A DNA stretch of 64,000 bases. It comes from Actinopolymorpha pittospori (GTDB lineage: Bacteria > Actinomycetota > Actinomycetes > Propionibacteriales > Actinopolymorphaceae). Below the pieces are notes generated by a model. It saw only the letters and a list, made by a program, of their open reading frames with translations. It was not told where the DNA came from and made no database searches. This document shows, piece after piece, positions 1 through 10,087 of this stretch (positions are counted from its first letter, which is position 1; every line of letters begins with the position of its first letter). The stretch lies in the NCBI RefSeq assembly GCF_014873875.1, contig NZ_JADBEM010000001.1:1116001-1180000 (forward strand), in the 5' to 3' direction. The translations under genes and the position numbers were made by a program.

Positions 1-63
1 AAGACCTCGGGGTTCTTCCGGCAGCAACCGGTCATGCTGGTCGACGACTTCACGAGCACGTAG
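1..63 (+). CDS. C-terminal end of an unidentified protein (partial)
   Basis: The frame starting at base 1 is open to a TAG at 61-63 and gives about 20 residues ending LVDDFTST. It is too short to assign a family. The part of the gene upstream lies outside the window. From 64 to 388 I see no convincing gene: the overlapping frames there are Arg/Pro-rich and look like antisense shadows. Confidence 0.3.
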   Translation, partial: KTSGFFRQQPVMLVDDFTST

Positions 64-388
64 ACGGCCGCGCTCGACGTGCTCGCGACAGTGGCACCAC
101 CCCGCCGTCATCCGCGTCCACCCGTCACGAGCCCATCGGGAGCCCAGCCGATACTTCAGGCCGGAAGCGCGAGAACGGAGCTGGCAAGGCCGGGTCGGAC
201 TCGCCGTAGTGCTTGTTGTGGGTTGCGTGTGGTCAGACGTGTTCGTGGATATGAGGCAGCGCGGTGGCGAGTTCCTCGAACAGTGCTGGCCATCCGCGGC
301 ATGGCCAGGTGATGCCGCCGCGCGTCGTAACGCACCTTCGTTGGCTCTGAGCGAACGAAGCGGTGCACCACCCCAGGAGGGCCCAGGC

Positions 389-898
389 ATGAGCACGCTC
401 CACTACGCAGGCGTCGACGCCGATGGGAAACCCCGCACCGGACAGGCGATCATTTCGACCGGCAACGCCGCGGCGCTGATCGAGCTTCGCCTTCACCAGG
501 GCTGGCAGAGCCTCACCGTGTCTGAGGGCGACCGCTGCGTCGGAGGAATCGCCACCACCGAGGACGGGATCCGCACCGTCTGGAGCAGCGACGAACCCCA
601 GCCAGTCGACCAGACCGCCTGCCAACACGAGGACCTGCAGCAGGACAGCCCGGGGCAGTGGAGCTGCGAGCGCTGCGGCAGCCCGCGGCATGTCGTCTAC
701 CCCGGCCAGCTCCACCGGCAGTGGCCGGTCCTCACTGGCCGCGCCGCTCAGGGCGCGGCGTGCGTCATCTGCGGTGACGACTTCACCGGACAGCCAGGCA
801 AGCCCCGGTGCACTGTGGGCCGGCACGGCCCCACATGGGTGTTCGCCTGCGAGGGCGCCTGTTACGCAGAGGCGGTCAAGGCGCAGCGGGCTCGGTGA
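389..898 (+). CDS. Cys-rich hypothetical protein with two putative zinc-binding clusters
   Basis: 169 residues from an ATG with a well placed AGGAGG (375-380); the frame is open further upstream but lacks another good ribosome site. The N-terminal third (MSTLHYAGVDADG...) resembles a small beta-rich domain. The C-terminal half has two paired-Cys groups: a His/Cys cluster ending CERCG (about residues 79-95), then CVICG followed by further Cys near the C-terminus (about 128-160). This pattern suggests structural zinc sites, which is inference. I do not recognise a named family. Its 3' end overlaps, in antisense, the reconstructed end of the minus-strand gene broken by the IS630 element (stop at 876-878). 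Confidence 0.6.
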   Translation: MSTLHYAGVDADGKPRTGQAIISTGNAAALIELRLHQGWQSLTVSEGDRCVGGIATTEDGIRTVWSSDEPQPVDQTACQHEDLQQDSPGQWSCERCGSPRHVVYPGQLHRQWPVLTGRAAQGAACVICGDDFTGQPGKPRCTVGRHGPTWVFACEGACYAEAVKAQRAR

Positions 899-961
899 GC
901 ATCGGCCGGATACCGGCGACCCAGTCTTCGTCGAGCGCGTTCTGCCCGCTGCTCTCCCGGC

Positions 962-986
962 CTAGTGTTCCCCGCCGGAAATTCGT
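962..986 (+). repeat. IS630 left terminal inverted repeat
   Basis: 25 bp starting CTAGTGTTCCCCGCC. It is the exact reverse complement of 2082-2106, including the CTA/TAG of the duplicated TA target. Confidence 0.93.
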
Positions 987-2105
987 ATGTTAAATCGGTA
1001 TGATGGTGTCCGTGGCTCGTACTGGGCGGCCGAAGGCCGAGTTGGTGTTGTCTGCTGGTGAGCGGGAGCAGTTGGTTCGTTGGTCGCGTCGGGCGAAGTC
1101 GTCGCAGGCGTTGGCGTTGCGGTCGCGGATCGTGTTGGCGTGTGCGGTGCCGGGGGCGGTGAACAAGCAGGTGGCGGCCGACTTGGGGGTGTCGCCGAAC
1201 ACGGTGAACAAGTGGCGTCGGCGGTTTGTGGCCAAGCGGTTGGACGGTTTGGTCGATGAGCCGCGGCCGGGTCGTCCACCGTCGATCTTGTTGGACAAGG
1301 TGGAGGAGGTGGTGGTTGCGACGCTGGAGGAGACGCCGGTGAGTGCGACGCACTGGTCGCGGAGGTCGATGGCGGCGCGTTCGGGTTTGTCTGAGTCGAC
1401 GATTGGGCGGATCTGGGCGAAGTTCGAGTTGAAACCGCATCGCAGTGATGGGTTCAAGCTCTCCACGGATCCGTTGTTCGTGGAGAAGGTGGTCGATGTG
1501 GTCGGGCTGTACCACAACCCGCCGGAGCGGGCGGTGGTGTTGTGTGTGGATGAGAAGTCGGGCATGCAGGCGTTGGACCGCTCCCAGCCGGTGCTGCCGG
1601 CCATGCCCGGGATGCCGGAGCGGCGCAGCCACGATTACGTCCGCCACGGTGTGACCAGCCTGTTCGCCGCGTTCAACATTGCCGATGGCACGGTGATCTC
1701 CCAGACCCACCGACGACGCCGCGCCCTGGAGTTCAAGAAGTTCCTGATCGCGATCGACAAAGCGGTCCCTGCCCAACTCGACGTCTACCTCGTCTGCGAC
1801 AACCTTTCCACTCACAAGACCCCCGCCATCAACGACTGGCTCGCCCGCCATCCGCGCTTCCACATGCACTTCACCCCGACCGGGGCCTCCTGGCTCAACC
1901 AGGTGGAACGCTGGTTCGCCTTCCTCACCGACCAACTCCTACGCCGCGGCGTCCACAAAAGCGTCCAGGCGTTGGAGAAAGACGTCCGCGAATGGATCAA
2001 GAACTGGAACACCGACCCGAAACCGTTCGTCTGGAAGAAGACAGCCGAAGAAATCCTCGACTCCCTCGCCCGATATATCGCACGAATTTCCGGCGGGGAA
2101 CACTA
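963..2105 (+). mobile_element. IS630-family insertion sequence, complete
   Basis: The element is bounded by perfect 25-bp inverted sequences (962-986 and 2082-2106) that begin CTAGTGTTCCCC and include the TA dinucleotide IS630/Tc1 elements duplicate. It contains one transposase gene filling nearly all of its length. Both ends and the DDE motif are intact, so it may still be mobile. It sits inside the small minus-strand gene described separately. Confidence 0.92.
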
Positions 2106-2106
2106 G
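1000..2106 (+). CDS. IS630-family transposase (DDE)
   Basis: 368 residues, the usual size for IS630 transposases that are not split by a frameshift. An N-terminal helix-turn-helix region (around [15 protein letters not shown]) is followed by a Tc1/mariner-type DDE catalytic domain. Catalytic residues are visible as CVDEKSG (first Asp), VCDNLSTH (second Asp) and QVERWF (Glu). The start may be ATG 1000, ATG 1003 or GTG 1006. The stop codon is the TAG at the very end of the right inverted repeat, so its first two bases are the duplicated TA target. The enzyme would cut and paste the element at TA sites. Confidence 0.95.
   Translation: MMVSVARTGRPKAELVLSAGEREQLVRWSRRAKSSQALALRSRIVLACAVPGAVNKQVAADLGVSPNTVNKWRRRFVAKRLDGLVDEPRPGRPPSILLDKVEEVVVATLEETPVSATHWSRRSMAARSGLSESTIGRIWAKFELKPHRSDGFKLSTDPLFVEKVVDVVGLYHNPPERAVVLCVDEKSGMQALDRSQPVLPAMPGMPERRSHDYVRHGVTSLFAAFNIADGTVISQTHRRRRALEFKKFLIAIDKAVPAQLDVYLVCDNLSTHKTPAINDWLARHPRFHMHFTPTGASWLNQVERWFAFLTDQLLRRGVHKSVQALEKDVREWIKNWNTDPKPFVWKKTAEEILDSLARYIARISGGEH
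2082..2106 (-). repeat. IS630 right terminal inverted repeat
   Basis: 25-bp perfect reverse complement of 962-986. It overlaps the last codons and stop of the transposase. Confidence 0.93.
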
Positions 2107-2327
2107 CGCGAGCTGTGTCAAGTCTGCGTTGACAAACGCGTCCCACAACGACTCGGCCGCCGGTCGGGACCGCAGCTCCACCGCGATCAGCTGGACCCGG
2201 TCGAGATGCCCGGTGGCGATCGCCTCGGCCTTGCTGGAGAAGTAGCCATCCTCCGTAGCCATTGGGAGCAAGCCACCTAGTTTTTGCTGGTCGCGCAATA
2301 TTGCCGAGCAGGAAAGAAGGTGGCACG

Positions 2328-2894
2328 ATGGCGCCCATGTCCGAGACGAGCGTCCACATCGTTGAGTACGATCCCGCGTGGCCGACGCTGGCCGGCGATG
2401 CCGTCGCCGAACTTCGCGCCACCTTGCCCCAGGAGATAGTCGAGATAGAGCACATCGGCTCGACTGCCGTGCCCGGCCTGGCTGCCAAGCCCGTCATCGA
2501 CCTGATGGCGGCGACTCCGGACCTCGAGACGGTCAGCCGGCGCGAGGATGCCCTGCAGGATCTGGGTTACCGCCCTCACACCAATGGCATGGTCGATCGT
2601 CTGCTGTACTTCCGCACGGCGGGAGGGGTGCGTACCCACATCCTGCATGTAGTGACGCTGGCATCCTGGCCCACCCGTAACCAACGGATCTTTCGAGACT
2701 ATCTACGGAACCATCCGCTGGATGCCCAGCGGTATGGCCAACTGAAACGGGCGATCGCCACCGCCGGGACCCCTGGCGATGACTACACAAAGGCAAAGAC
2801 CGCCCTGATCCAGGAGATCGTCGACCGGGCCCGGACGGAACTGGGCCTGCTTCCAGAGCCAGTCTGGGAGAAGCCTGCATCGACAGGTAGCTGA
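2328..2894 (+). CDS. GrpB family protein (nucleotidyltransferase fold)
   Basis: 188 residues from ATG 2328 after an AAGGTGG site; an ATG at 2337 is an alternative. Family hallmarks: an N-terminal VEYDPAWP segment, then IEHIGSTAVPGLAAKP with PVIDLM, the Ser and Asp pattern of the nucleotidyltransferase-like core, and a C-terminal YLRNHP...YTKAKTALI region. GrpB/UPF0157 members are distant relatives of nucleotidyltransferases, some fused to CoA kinases or acetyltransferases. The substrate is unknown. It stands alone and is followed by about 140 bp without a gene. Confidence 0.88.
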   Translation: MAPMSETSVHIVEYDPAWPTLAGDAVAELRATLPQEIVEIEHIGSTAVPGLAAKPVIDLMAATPDLETVSRREDALQDLGYRPHTNGMVDRLLYFRTAGGVRTHILHVVTLASWPTRNQRIFRDYLRNHPLDAQRYGQLKRAIATAGTPGDDYTKAKTALIQEIVDRARTELGLLPEPVWEKPASTGS

Positions 2895-3032
2895 GGCGCT
2901 GTGAGCCCGGACGAGACGAAGAACCGGCGCCACCACCCCCCTGAACATCAGCACAGCCCGTAGGCCTGCGCTCAGACCCGCCGGTTCCGGTGTTCCTGAC
3001 CGTGGACTGTTCCCTGTAGGTGTGGGTGATTG

Positions 3033-3578
3033 ATGGCTGGTGAGGGTGGCTCGGAGCGCATTGTTCAAGCGGGGGACGCTCTGACCGGAACCCATATGAT
3101 CTCCGGGGTGATACGCAGCCACGAACCCGAGGGGTACGACTGTCCGATCTGCCGCTTGATGCACGGCGAGAACACGTCGCTGACAACACCGGACAACATC
3201 GTTCACCGTGACGAGCACAGTGCAGTGATCGTGTCTCCCCACTGGTGGGTGGGCAACATCGGTAACCTGCTCGTCGTTCCGGTCGCACACGTTGAGAACC
3301 TCTACCACCTGCCGGACGAGCTTGGTGGACCACTGCTCGCGATGTCTCGCCGCGCTGCGAACGCGCTGCTCGAAGTGCTCGGCTGTGATGGGATCTCGCT
3401 GCGTCAGCACAATGGACCGGCCGGTGGTCAGGACATGTGGCATCTCCATATCCACGTTGTCCCGCGGTGGAGCGGTGACTCGTTCCATCGCGGGGAGCAC
3501 ACCATGCGGGCGGTCGATTTGGCCGAGCAGCATGAGCACGCCGCGAGGCTTCGGTCGGCGGGCAACTGGTCGGCCTAG
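3033..3578 (+). CDS. HIT family (histidine triad) protein
   Basis: About 181 residues. A CPIC motif near residue 37 is probably part of a zinc site together with downstream His. The diagnostic triad HLHIHVVPRW lies near residue 145. HIT proteins bind nucleotides and hydrolyse phosphoramidates or dinucleoside polyphosphates, the middle His being the nucleophile. ATG 3033 is chosen because AGGTG lies about 10 bases upstream; an internal ATG at 3096 would give a more usual family length and cannot be excluded. There is no operon partner: GrpB is 140 bp upstream and an IS1380 element lies downstream. Confidence 0.88.
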   Translation: MAGEGGSERIVQAGDALTGTHMISGVIRSHEPEGYDCPICRLMHGENTSLTTPDNIVHRDEHSAVIVSPHWWVGNIGNLLVVPVAHVENLYHLPDELGGPLLAMSRRAANALLEVLGCDGISLRQHNGPAGGQDMWHLHIHVVPRWSGDSFHRGEHTMRAVDLAEQHEHAARLRSAGNWSA

Positions 3579-3680
3579 AAACCCTCACAGGTCGCTCCCC
3601 TCGCGCCGAGATCAGGATCAGGTCTCCATCCCGTCTCACCTCGATCACGCGGACGCCCCTACACCCGCATGCCGCCTAGC

Positions 3681-5430
3681 CTCGGCTATTCACGTGGGTC
3701 GGCGGCACGGGGTCTAAATGCGGCGGAGTGCCTTGCCTGTAAGGAAGAATCGGTGTTTGAGGACAACGATCTTTCTCGCAGAAAGGCACTCCGTAGGTGA
3801 AGCGTAGCAAGGGTTCGTCGGGTGGGAAGAAGGCACGCCGAGGCAAGGATGGTTCGGCTGGCGGCAGGGGTGGCGTGGCTGGGCCGCGGCTTCGGGTCAG
3901 CTCGGATGGGCACGGGTTGGCCTCGCATGCGGGTGTGTCGATGCTGCGCGAGCTCGCTGAGTTCGTGGGTCTGACCAGGTTCGTCACCCAGGCGTTGGCT
4001 GACACGTATCGGGGCCCGTGGCTTCACTCCCCGGGGCAGGTGTTCGCTGATCAGGCGTGTGCGATCGCCGATGGGGCGACGTCGACGTCGGGGATCGCGG
4101 TGTTGCGGGACCGCCCGCAACTGCACGGGGCGGTGGCCAGTCAGCCGACCGTGTGGCGGCTGGTCGACAGGATCGATGAACAGCATCTGGGGCTGGTGCG
4201 CCAGGCGCGGGCGAAGGCGCGTGAGCGGGCCTGGCAGGCGGGAGCGGCCCCGGACCTGGAGGCCACCGGTGGGTATCTGCACATCGACTTCGATGCCACG
4301 ATCACCATCGCTCACAGCGAGAAGTCCGGCGCTGCACCGACCTGGAAGAAGAGCTTCGGGTTCCATCCGCTGCACTCCTATCTGGACCGGCCCGAGATCT
4401 CCGGCGGGGAGTCGCTGGCTGGGATCCTTCGGCCCGGAAACGCCGGGTCGAACACCATCGCCGACCACAAGACACTGCTGGACCTGACCCTTGAAGCGCT
4501 CCCGGAGTCCTACCGGCCTGGCGTCGACGGTGCGCCGGAGATCCTGATCCGGGCCGATGCGGCCGGGGCGACCTACGACTTCGCCGCCTACTGCCGGCAG
4601 AAACACTGCGAGTTCAGCTTCTCCACCGAGTCGACCCCCACCTATGTGGGGATCGCCGACGCGGTGGACGAGCAGCTGTGGGCGACCGCGATCGAAGACG
4701 ACGGGATCCGTGACGGTGCCATGGTGTTCGAAGCCACACACTGTGTGGATCTGTCGAAGTGGCCGCAAGGCACCCGGCTGATCCTAGGCAAGGAACGCCC
4801 GCATCCGGGCGCCCAACTCCAACTGCACAACACCACCAGTGACGGGATGCGGCTGACCGCGTTCATCACCGACACCCCGGCCCGTGTAGTCCCCCACCAG
4901 ATCCAGGGACTGGAGCTACGACACCGCCAGCACGCCCACGTCGAAGCACGGATCAAAGACTCCGGCCACCTCGGCCTGGGCAACCTGCCGCTGGACGCGT
5001 TCTGCCACAACCAGGCCTGGTTCGAGATAGCGCTCGCCGCCGCGGATCTGATCAGCTGGGCGAAACTGCTCGGCTTCAAAGACCACCCCGGGATCGCCAA
5101 AGCCACACCCGAAACCTTCCGCTACAAAGTCCTACACGTCGCCGGAAAAATCGTCTCCACCGCCCGACAGCTGTATCTGAAACTGGACTCTTCCTGGACC
5201 CCCAGCCCCGCGATCGAGAAAGGCTGGACGCGCATCCGTACGGCCTTCGGCTAACACCCGCCGTCCCTGACCACCTCGCGAGCCGCAGAAACGGAGACCC
5301 GCAAACCCCCACTGAACAACAACAACCGGCGCCCAGCCGCCGGGCGCGCCAGCCTACCCGCAAGCAGCTTTCACAACCACGCAAGCCCAAACAAGAATCC
5401 ATCACCACTAGATCAATTTCCGTGAATAGC
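3681..5430 (+). mobile_element. IS1380-family insertion sequence
   Basis: The transposase gene is flanked by a 10-bp perfect inverted repeat, GCTATTCACG at 3685-3694 and its complement at 5421-5430. A possible 4-bp duplication, TAGC, lies at 3677-3680 and 5431-5434; 4 bp is the usual target duplication size for this family. With that duplication the left end would carry four extra bases (CTCG), so the exact left boundary is uncertain. The element is inserted just upstream of the lipoprotein gene at 5459 and may have displaced its promoter. Confidence 0.8.
3797..5254 (+). CDS. IS1380-family transposase
   Basis: 485 residues with a very basic N-terminus (MKRSKGSSGGKKARRGKDG). The DDE core is visible: YLHIDFDATIT (first Asp), EILIRADAAGATYD (second Asp), then the C-terminal region around HNQAWFEIALAAADLI containing the expected Glu. 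Length and order match IS1380 family members, which transpose by a DDE mechanism. No frameshift or internal stop is seen, so it appears intact. After the stop, 5255-5420 is the non-coding right end of the element. Confidence 0.93.
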   Translation: MKRSKGSSGGKKARRGKDGSAGGRGGVAGPRLRVSSDGHGLASHAGVSMLRELAEFVGLTRFVTQALADTYRGPWLHSPGQVFADQACAIADGATSTSGIAVLRDRPQLHGAVASQPTVWRLVDRIDEQHLGLVRQARAKARERAWQAGAAPDLEATGGYLHIDFDATITIAHSEKSGAAPTWKKSFGFHPLHSYLDRPEISGGESLAGILRPGNAGSNTIADHKTLLDLTLEALPESYRPGVDGAPEILIRADAAGATYDFAAYCRQKHCEFSFSTESTPTYVGIADAVDEQLWATAIEDDGIRDGAMVFEATHCVDLSKWPQGTRLILGKERPHPGAQLQLHNTTSDGMRLTAFITDTPARVVPHQIQGLELRHRQHAHVEARIKDSGHLGLGNLPLDAFCHNQAWFEIALAAADLISWAKLLGFKDHPGIAKATPETFRYKVLHVAGKIVSTARQLYLKLDSSWTPSPAIEKGWTRIRTAFG

Positions 5431-5458
5431 TAGCATGCGTTTCGAGGGGAGATCGCCC

Positions 5459-5938
5459 ATGAGGACGCTATTCGGCACCGTCGTGGTCGTACTCGCCGTC
5501 GCGCTCGGGAGCACTGGCTGTCTACCGAAGAACATCGACATTCAACCGTTCACGAGCCACATCATGACTGCCGACCACGACTGGTGGGAGGCCGTACACG
5601 AGATTGGCTCCGACTGCCCTTCTGGACGAGTCTTGCCCTGCGAGAGCGACTACGCCAAGGCGGGCGTCCAGGCGCAGCGCCTCGCCCGGACGATCCACTG
5701 CTCCTACACCCCGAGTTGTACGGGATACCTCGGGAAACCGCCGGCCAGGATCTGGCCACTGCTGACCGACACGGAGGCGGCGGCCAACGAGTACACGAGG
5801 GCGTACAGCGCGTGGAAAGCCCAAGGCTGCACCGATCCCGTGGACGACGTGTGCGGCCGGCGAGAGAACGCGGAGGTCAGGGCGGCACTCAAGAAGGTAA
5901 CGGATCTGTTCTACGACTGGCAGCAATACCTGCGCTAG
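5459..5938 (+). CDS. Small secreted lipoprotein, unknown function
   Basis: 159 residues from an ATG that follows GGGGAG at good spacing; an in-frame ATG at 5435 lacks this and is less likely. The N-terminus is a lipoprotein signal: positive residues, a hydrophobic stretch (VVVVLAVALG), then STGC at about residue 21 as lipobox, so the mature protein would be anchored to the outer face of the membrane by Cys. The remainder has several Cys (CPSG, PCES, CSY, PSC, GCTD, DDVCG) likely to form disulfides, and ends in a helical WQQYLR. No family recognised. Its promoter lies in or next to the IS1380 right end. Confidence 0.75.
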   Translation: MRTLFGTVVVVLAVALGSTGCLPKNIDIQPFTSHIMTADHDWWEAVHEIGSDCPSGRVLPCESDYAKAGVQAQRLARTIHCSYTPSCTGYLGKPPARIWPLLTDTEAAANEYTRAYSAWKAQGCTDPVDDVCGRRENAEVRAALKKVTDLFYDWQQYLR

Positions 5939-6013
5939 CCAGCCGGTCACGAACGTGCCGAGCGCATGGCATGCTCCCGGACGGGTTCGTGGATCATCCA
6001 CGCCCTCGCAGTG

Positions 6014-6898
6014 TTACCCGCCCCGGAGCGTGGTTGCGATGATCTCCGAACTGTCGGCGTGCAGTGCCTGCGCCGCCGTCTGCCCGGTCGCCTCCAGGTA
6101 GGTGTCGACCAGCCGGTTGCCCGCGGCGTACCCGGCGCCCATCGGCAGTCCCACCGGGGTAAGGCCGAAGCGCTCGGCGCTGGGGTCGCCGTGCACCCAG
6201 GCAGTGAAGTTCTGCATGCCTGTCACGTCGAGCCCGGTGAGGACCTTGGCGAAGACCTCGTCGTCGTGCAGGTGCGGCACGCCGATGCGGGCGGGCCCGA
6301 GCTCGTCGCCGTAGAGCTGGCAGGCGAAGGCGTCGGCCAGGCCCTCGCCGACGATGTGCTCGCCGACCGTGACGGTCATCGGGTTCCACACCACCCCGCC
6401 CGGGCTGTAGCGCAGGTTGTGGTTGAGTTCGTGCACGGCGGTGGCCTCCAGCCGTTCCACGTTCTCGGGGAAGGGCCAGAACGTGATGGCGATGTTGCCC
6501 GAGATGCCGCCGAACCCGATCAGTCCTTTGCAGGGACCCATGAAGTGCTCGTCACCCGGATCGCCGAGGACGAACAACACAGTGATGTCCGGGGCTTCCA
6601 GCCCCGGCGTCGCCTCCAGCAGTACGGAGAGGGCATCGTCGAGCGCGCGTTGCATCCGCTCCCAGGCCCCGGCCGCCGCCAGGGTTTCGAGCGCATCGAG
6701 GCAACGCTCCTCGTCGCGGTCGATGGGGAACCCGCACGTTTGCAGGTGTACGGCCACCAGGTCGACCTCGCCGGGGTGGTAGCGATACATGCCCTGGTTG
6801 GGCTCCAGCATCGAACGCAGCAGGTCAACGCGGTCCGCGACCGGGGCCAGCAGGACCCGCCGCATGGCGGAGTAGGTGTCAAGAACGGTGATGGACAT
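6014..6898 (-). CDS. DUF2268-type predicted Zn-dependent protease
   Basis: 294 residues beginning MSITVLDTYSAM at ATG 6898. The middle of the protein has the metalloprotease-like motif AVHELNHNLR (about residues 138-147, an HExxH variant reading HELNH) and a downstream VGEGLADAFACQLYGD segment supplying a likely third ligand. This is the DUF2268/YjaZ-like architecture, described as predicted zinc proteases or chaperone-like proteins. It is divergent from glutamate dehydrogenase, with about 210 bp between. A perfect dyad at 6916-6930 lies directly upstream and probably controls it. Longer in-frame extension into the gdh region is an antisense shadow. Confidence 0.82.
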   Translation of the reverse strand: MSITVLDTYSAMRRVLLAPVADRVDLLRSMLEPNQGMYRYHPGEVDLVAVHLQTCGFPIDRDEERCLDALETLAAAGAWERMQRALDDALSVLLEATPGLEAPDITVLFVLGDPGDEHFMGPCKGLIGFGGISGNIAITFWPFPENVERLEATAVHELNHNLRYSPGGVVWNPMTVTVGEHIVGEGLADAFACQLYGDELGPARIGVPHLHDDEVFAKVLTGLDVTGMQNFTAWVHGDPSAERFGLTPVGLPMGAGYAAGNRLVDTYLEATGQTAAQALHADSSEIIATTLRGG

Positions 6899-6915
6899 GG
6901 CCCCGATGCTAAAAG

Positions 6916-6930
6916 TTGACGCAGCGTCAA
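6916..6930. promoter_or_regulatory. Perfect 15-bp dyad upstream of the DUF2268 gene
   Basis: TTGACGC-A-GCGTCAA, 7-bp arms around one base, ending 17 bp upstream of the DUF2268 start and overlapping a -35-like TTGACG on the minus strand. Dyads built on TTGAC/GTCAA are common operators for MerR-type activators in actinomycetes. No MerR gene is in the window, so the regulator is unknown. Confidence 0.55.
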
Positions 6931-6976
6931 GGTCAAACCAGCGACGCACGGTCTCCGAGTTCGGTGGCGTACGTAG

Positions 6977-8461
<1,485 letters not shown>

Positions 8462-9090
8462 TCCCCTCATCGGGGCCGTGGAGATAGCCCACAGGCCTGC
8501 AGCCTGGCCCACCGACAAGCGGTGAAAGCAGCCGTGCCCGTCAACGGGACTGCGCAAGCCAGCCTTGCGGAGTCGCTGGAGGTACGCGGCACCCGACCGG
8601 TGTCAGGACCGCAGTGGCTTCGAGCCTGTCGACGTCGGCGGCGCCTTCGGTCGGCGCGTCGAGAAGGTGCCCAAAAGTAAACGGCCACCGGTCCCTTTAG
8701 AGGGGATGGTGGCCGTTTCGCTGAGACAAAGCTATGCCGTGACCGTGAACGGGGGTCGAAGAGACGGCGGCCAGTGTGGTGTCGTCCGTCGACGGCTCCA
8801 CGAACGAAGCGCTGCAGCGGTTCGTCCGTTCGACGGGGATGGTCGCGAGCCCGACACATCGGTGTCCCCGGTTGCCCTAGCGCGAGCCAAGCGCCATCAT
8901 GCGCTGGCTACCAGAAAGCTTCTTGGAGAAAATCCGGGAGGCGTGTCGGATCGGGGCAGAGGTGTTCGTAGTGGGGGTGGGCGGCCGCGCATGAGGGCGC
9001 TCGCCCCCGCTTCTGACAGGCTGTGAGCACGGCGTGATGCCGGACGACGGCGTTGGCGTCGTGCTCGCCGGACAACCAAGGAAAGGCACC
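8462..9090. other. Intergenic stretch without a convincing gene
   Basis: 629 bp between gdhA and peptidase S51. Open frames here have atypical Arg/Ser/Pro composition and no ribosome sites. The only clear structure is the hairpin at 8679-8718. A good ribosome site (AAGGAAAGG) lies at the right edge, serving the next gene. Confidence 0.5.
8679..8718 (+). terminator. Strong hairpin, probable terminator
   Basis: An 11-bp perfect stem (AAACGGCCACC / GGTGGCCGTTT) encloses a loop that can itself pair TCCC with GGGA. It lies about 220 bp after the gdhA stop and has no long T-tract, as is common in actinomycetes. It could work in either direction. Confidence 0.6.
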
Positions 9091-9828
9091 ATGAGGCTTC
9101 TTCTCACTTCCTCCGGCATCACGAACGCGAGCATCCAGGACGCGCTGGTCGACCTCCTGGGCAAACCGATCGCCGAGTCCAACGCCCTCTTCATCCCCAC
9201 CGCCCTCTACCCGTTCCCCGGCGGGCCCGGCATGGCGTGGCGGGCGCTCAGCGGCCAGTCCCGGTCGCCGTTGGCCGGGTTGGGGTGGAAGTCGTTGGGG
9301 ATCCTGGAGCTGTCGGTGCTGCCGAGCATCGAGGAGGCTACGTGGGTGCCGACGGTCCGCGACGCCGATGCGCTGCTGTTCGGGGGCGGCGACCCCCTGT
9401 TCCTCGCCAACTGGATGCGGCGCTCCGGCCTGACCGATCTCCTGCCGACGCTGCGCTCCGAGGCGGTCTACGTGGGGGTGAGCGCCGGAAGCATCGCTGC
9501 TACCTCTACCTTCGTCGAGACCTATACCGAGCCGCCCCGCGGGAGCGATGGACCGCTGAAGACCGAGAACACCGTCTTCTCCTCACCCGAGGGTGACGTC
9601 GACCGGATCCTGGTCACCGGACAGGGAGCGGGACTCGTCGACTTCGCGGTGATCCCGCACCTGGAGCACCCGCACCATCTCGACGCTTCCCTGCCCAACG
9701 CGGAGAAGTGGGCGGCGCGGATCCCCGCACCGACGTACGCGATCGACGACGACACCGCCATCAAGGTGACCGAGGACGGCACCGTCGACGTCGTCTCCGA
9801 GGGGCGCTGGAAGCTGTTCACCCCCTGA
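9091..9828 (+). CDS. Peptidase S51 / type 1 glutamine amidotransferase-like protein
   Basis: 245 residues from ATG 9091 with AAGGAAAGG upstream. Family features: MRLLLTSSGI start, a central LLFGGGDPLFLANW motif (about residue 95), then VYVGVSAGSIAAT (about residue 130) with the nucleophile Ser in the GxSAGS elbow, and a conserved His in VIPHLEHPHH (about residue 190). Peptidase E-like enzymes of this fold cleave Asp-X dipeptides or related small substrates in the cytoplasm; the exact substrate here is unknown. It is followed by a remnant of a VOC protein on the other strand. Confidence 0.88.
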   Translation: MRLLLTSSGITNASIQDALVDLLGKPIAESNALFIPTALYPFPGGPGMAWRALSGQSRSPLAGLGWKSLGILELSVLPSIEEATWVPTVRDADALLFGGGDPLFLANWMRRSGLTDLLPTLRSEAVYVGVSAGSIAATSTFVETYTEPPRGSDGPLKTENTVFSSPEGDVDRILVTGQGAGLVDFAVIPHLEHPHHLDASLPNAEKWAARIPAPTYAIDDDTAIKVTEDGTVDVVSEGRWKLFTP

Positions 9829-9859
9829 TACACGAAGGGACCGCGATACCAAACGATTC

Positions 9860-9985
9860 CTAGACAACGTCGAATTCGTTGCCTTCCGGGTCCTGCAGCA
9901 GGACGGCGTACTGCCCCGTGTCCGGCTCATCCGTGACCCGAAGCACGCTGGCACCGGATTTGACCAGTTCTTCCAATCTGGCGCA
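9860..9985 (-). pseudogene. C-terminal remnant of a VOC (glyoxalase/bleomycin resistance) protein
   Basis: Reading leftward, the frame gives LEELVKSGASVLRV then YAVLLQDPEGNEFDVV and a stop at 9860-9862. DPEGNEFDVV is the characteristic end of VOC-fold proteins, including the metal-ligand Glu. An in-frame TGA lies just upstream (about 9987-9989), and nothing matching the N-terminal half is present before the IS605-type element at 10088. The gene was therefore truncated, probably by rearrangement around that insertion. Confidence 0.65.
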
Positions 9986-10087
9986 GCCTCAGCAGCTTGA
10001 GGATGCGCCGGCGGTTCTCCTGGCCGTAGGTGTGCCGGTCACCTTCACAATCAGCATGCCGGCCAAAAGCAGGTAACCGGTGTTGGA

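Larger units (their letters stand above)
876..2262 (-). pseudogene. Small hypothetical gene interrupted by an IS630-family insertion
   Basis: Reading leftward from an ATG at 2262, with an AGGTGG-like site upstream, a frame runs MATEDGYFSSKAEAIATG... to the right end of the IS630 element near 2106. If the IS and one copy of its TA duplication are removed, the same frame continues across 964/2106 as ...TQLALGRESSGQNALDED... and stops at 876-878. The restored product is 81 residues, acidic and probably helical, of unknown function. In-frame continuity on both sides is good evidence that this was a real gene before the insertion. As it stands the N-terminal piece would read into the IS inverted repeat. 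Confidence 0.72.

Noticed and set aside
8565..9026. 153-codon plus-strand frame between gdhA and peptidase S51
   Set aside because: Runs through a strong hairpin and has shadow-like composition with no ribosome site.
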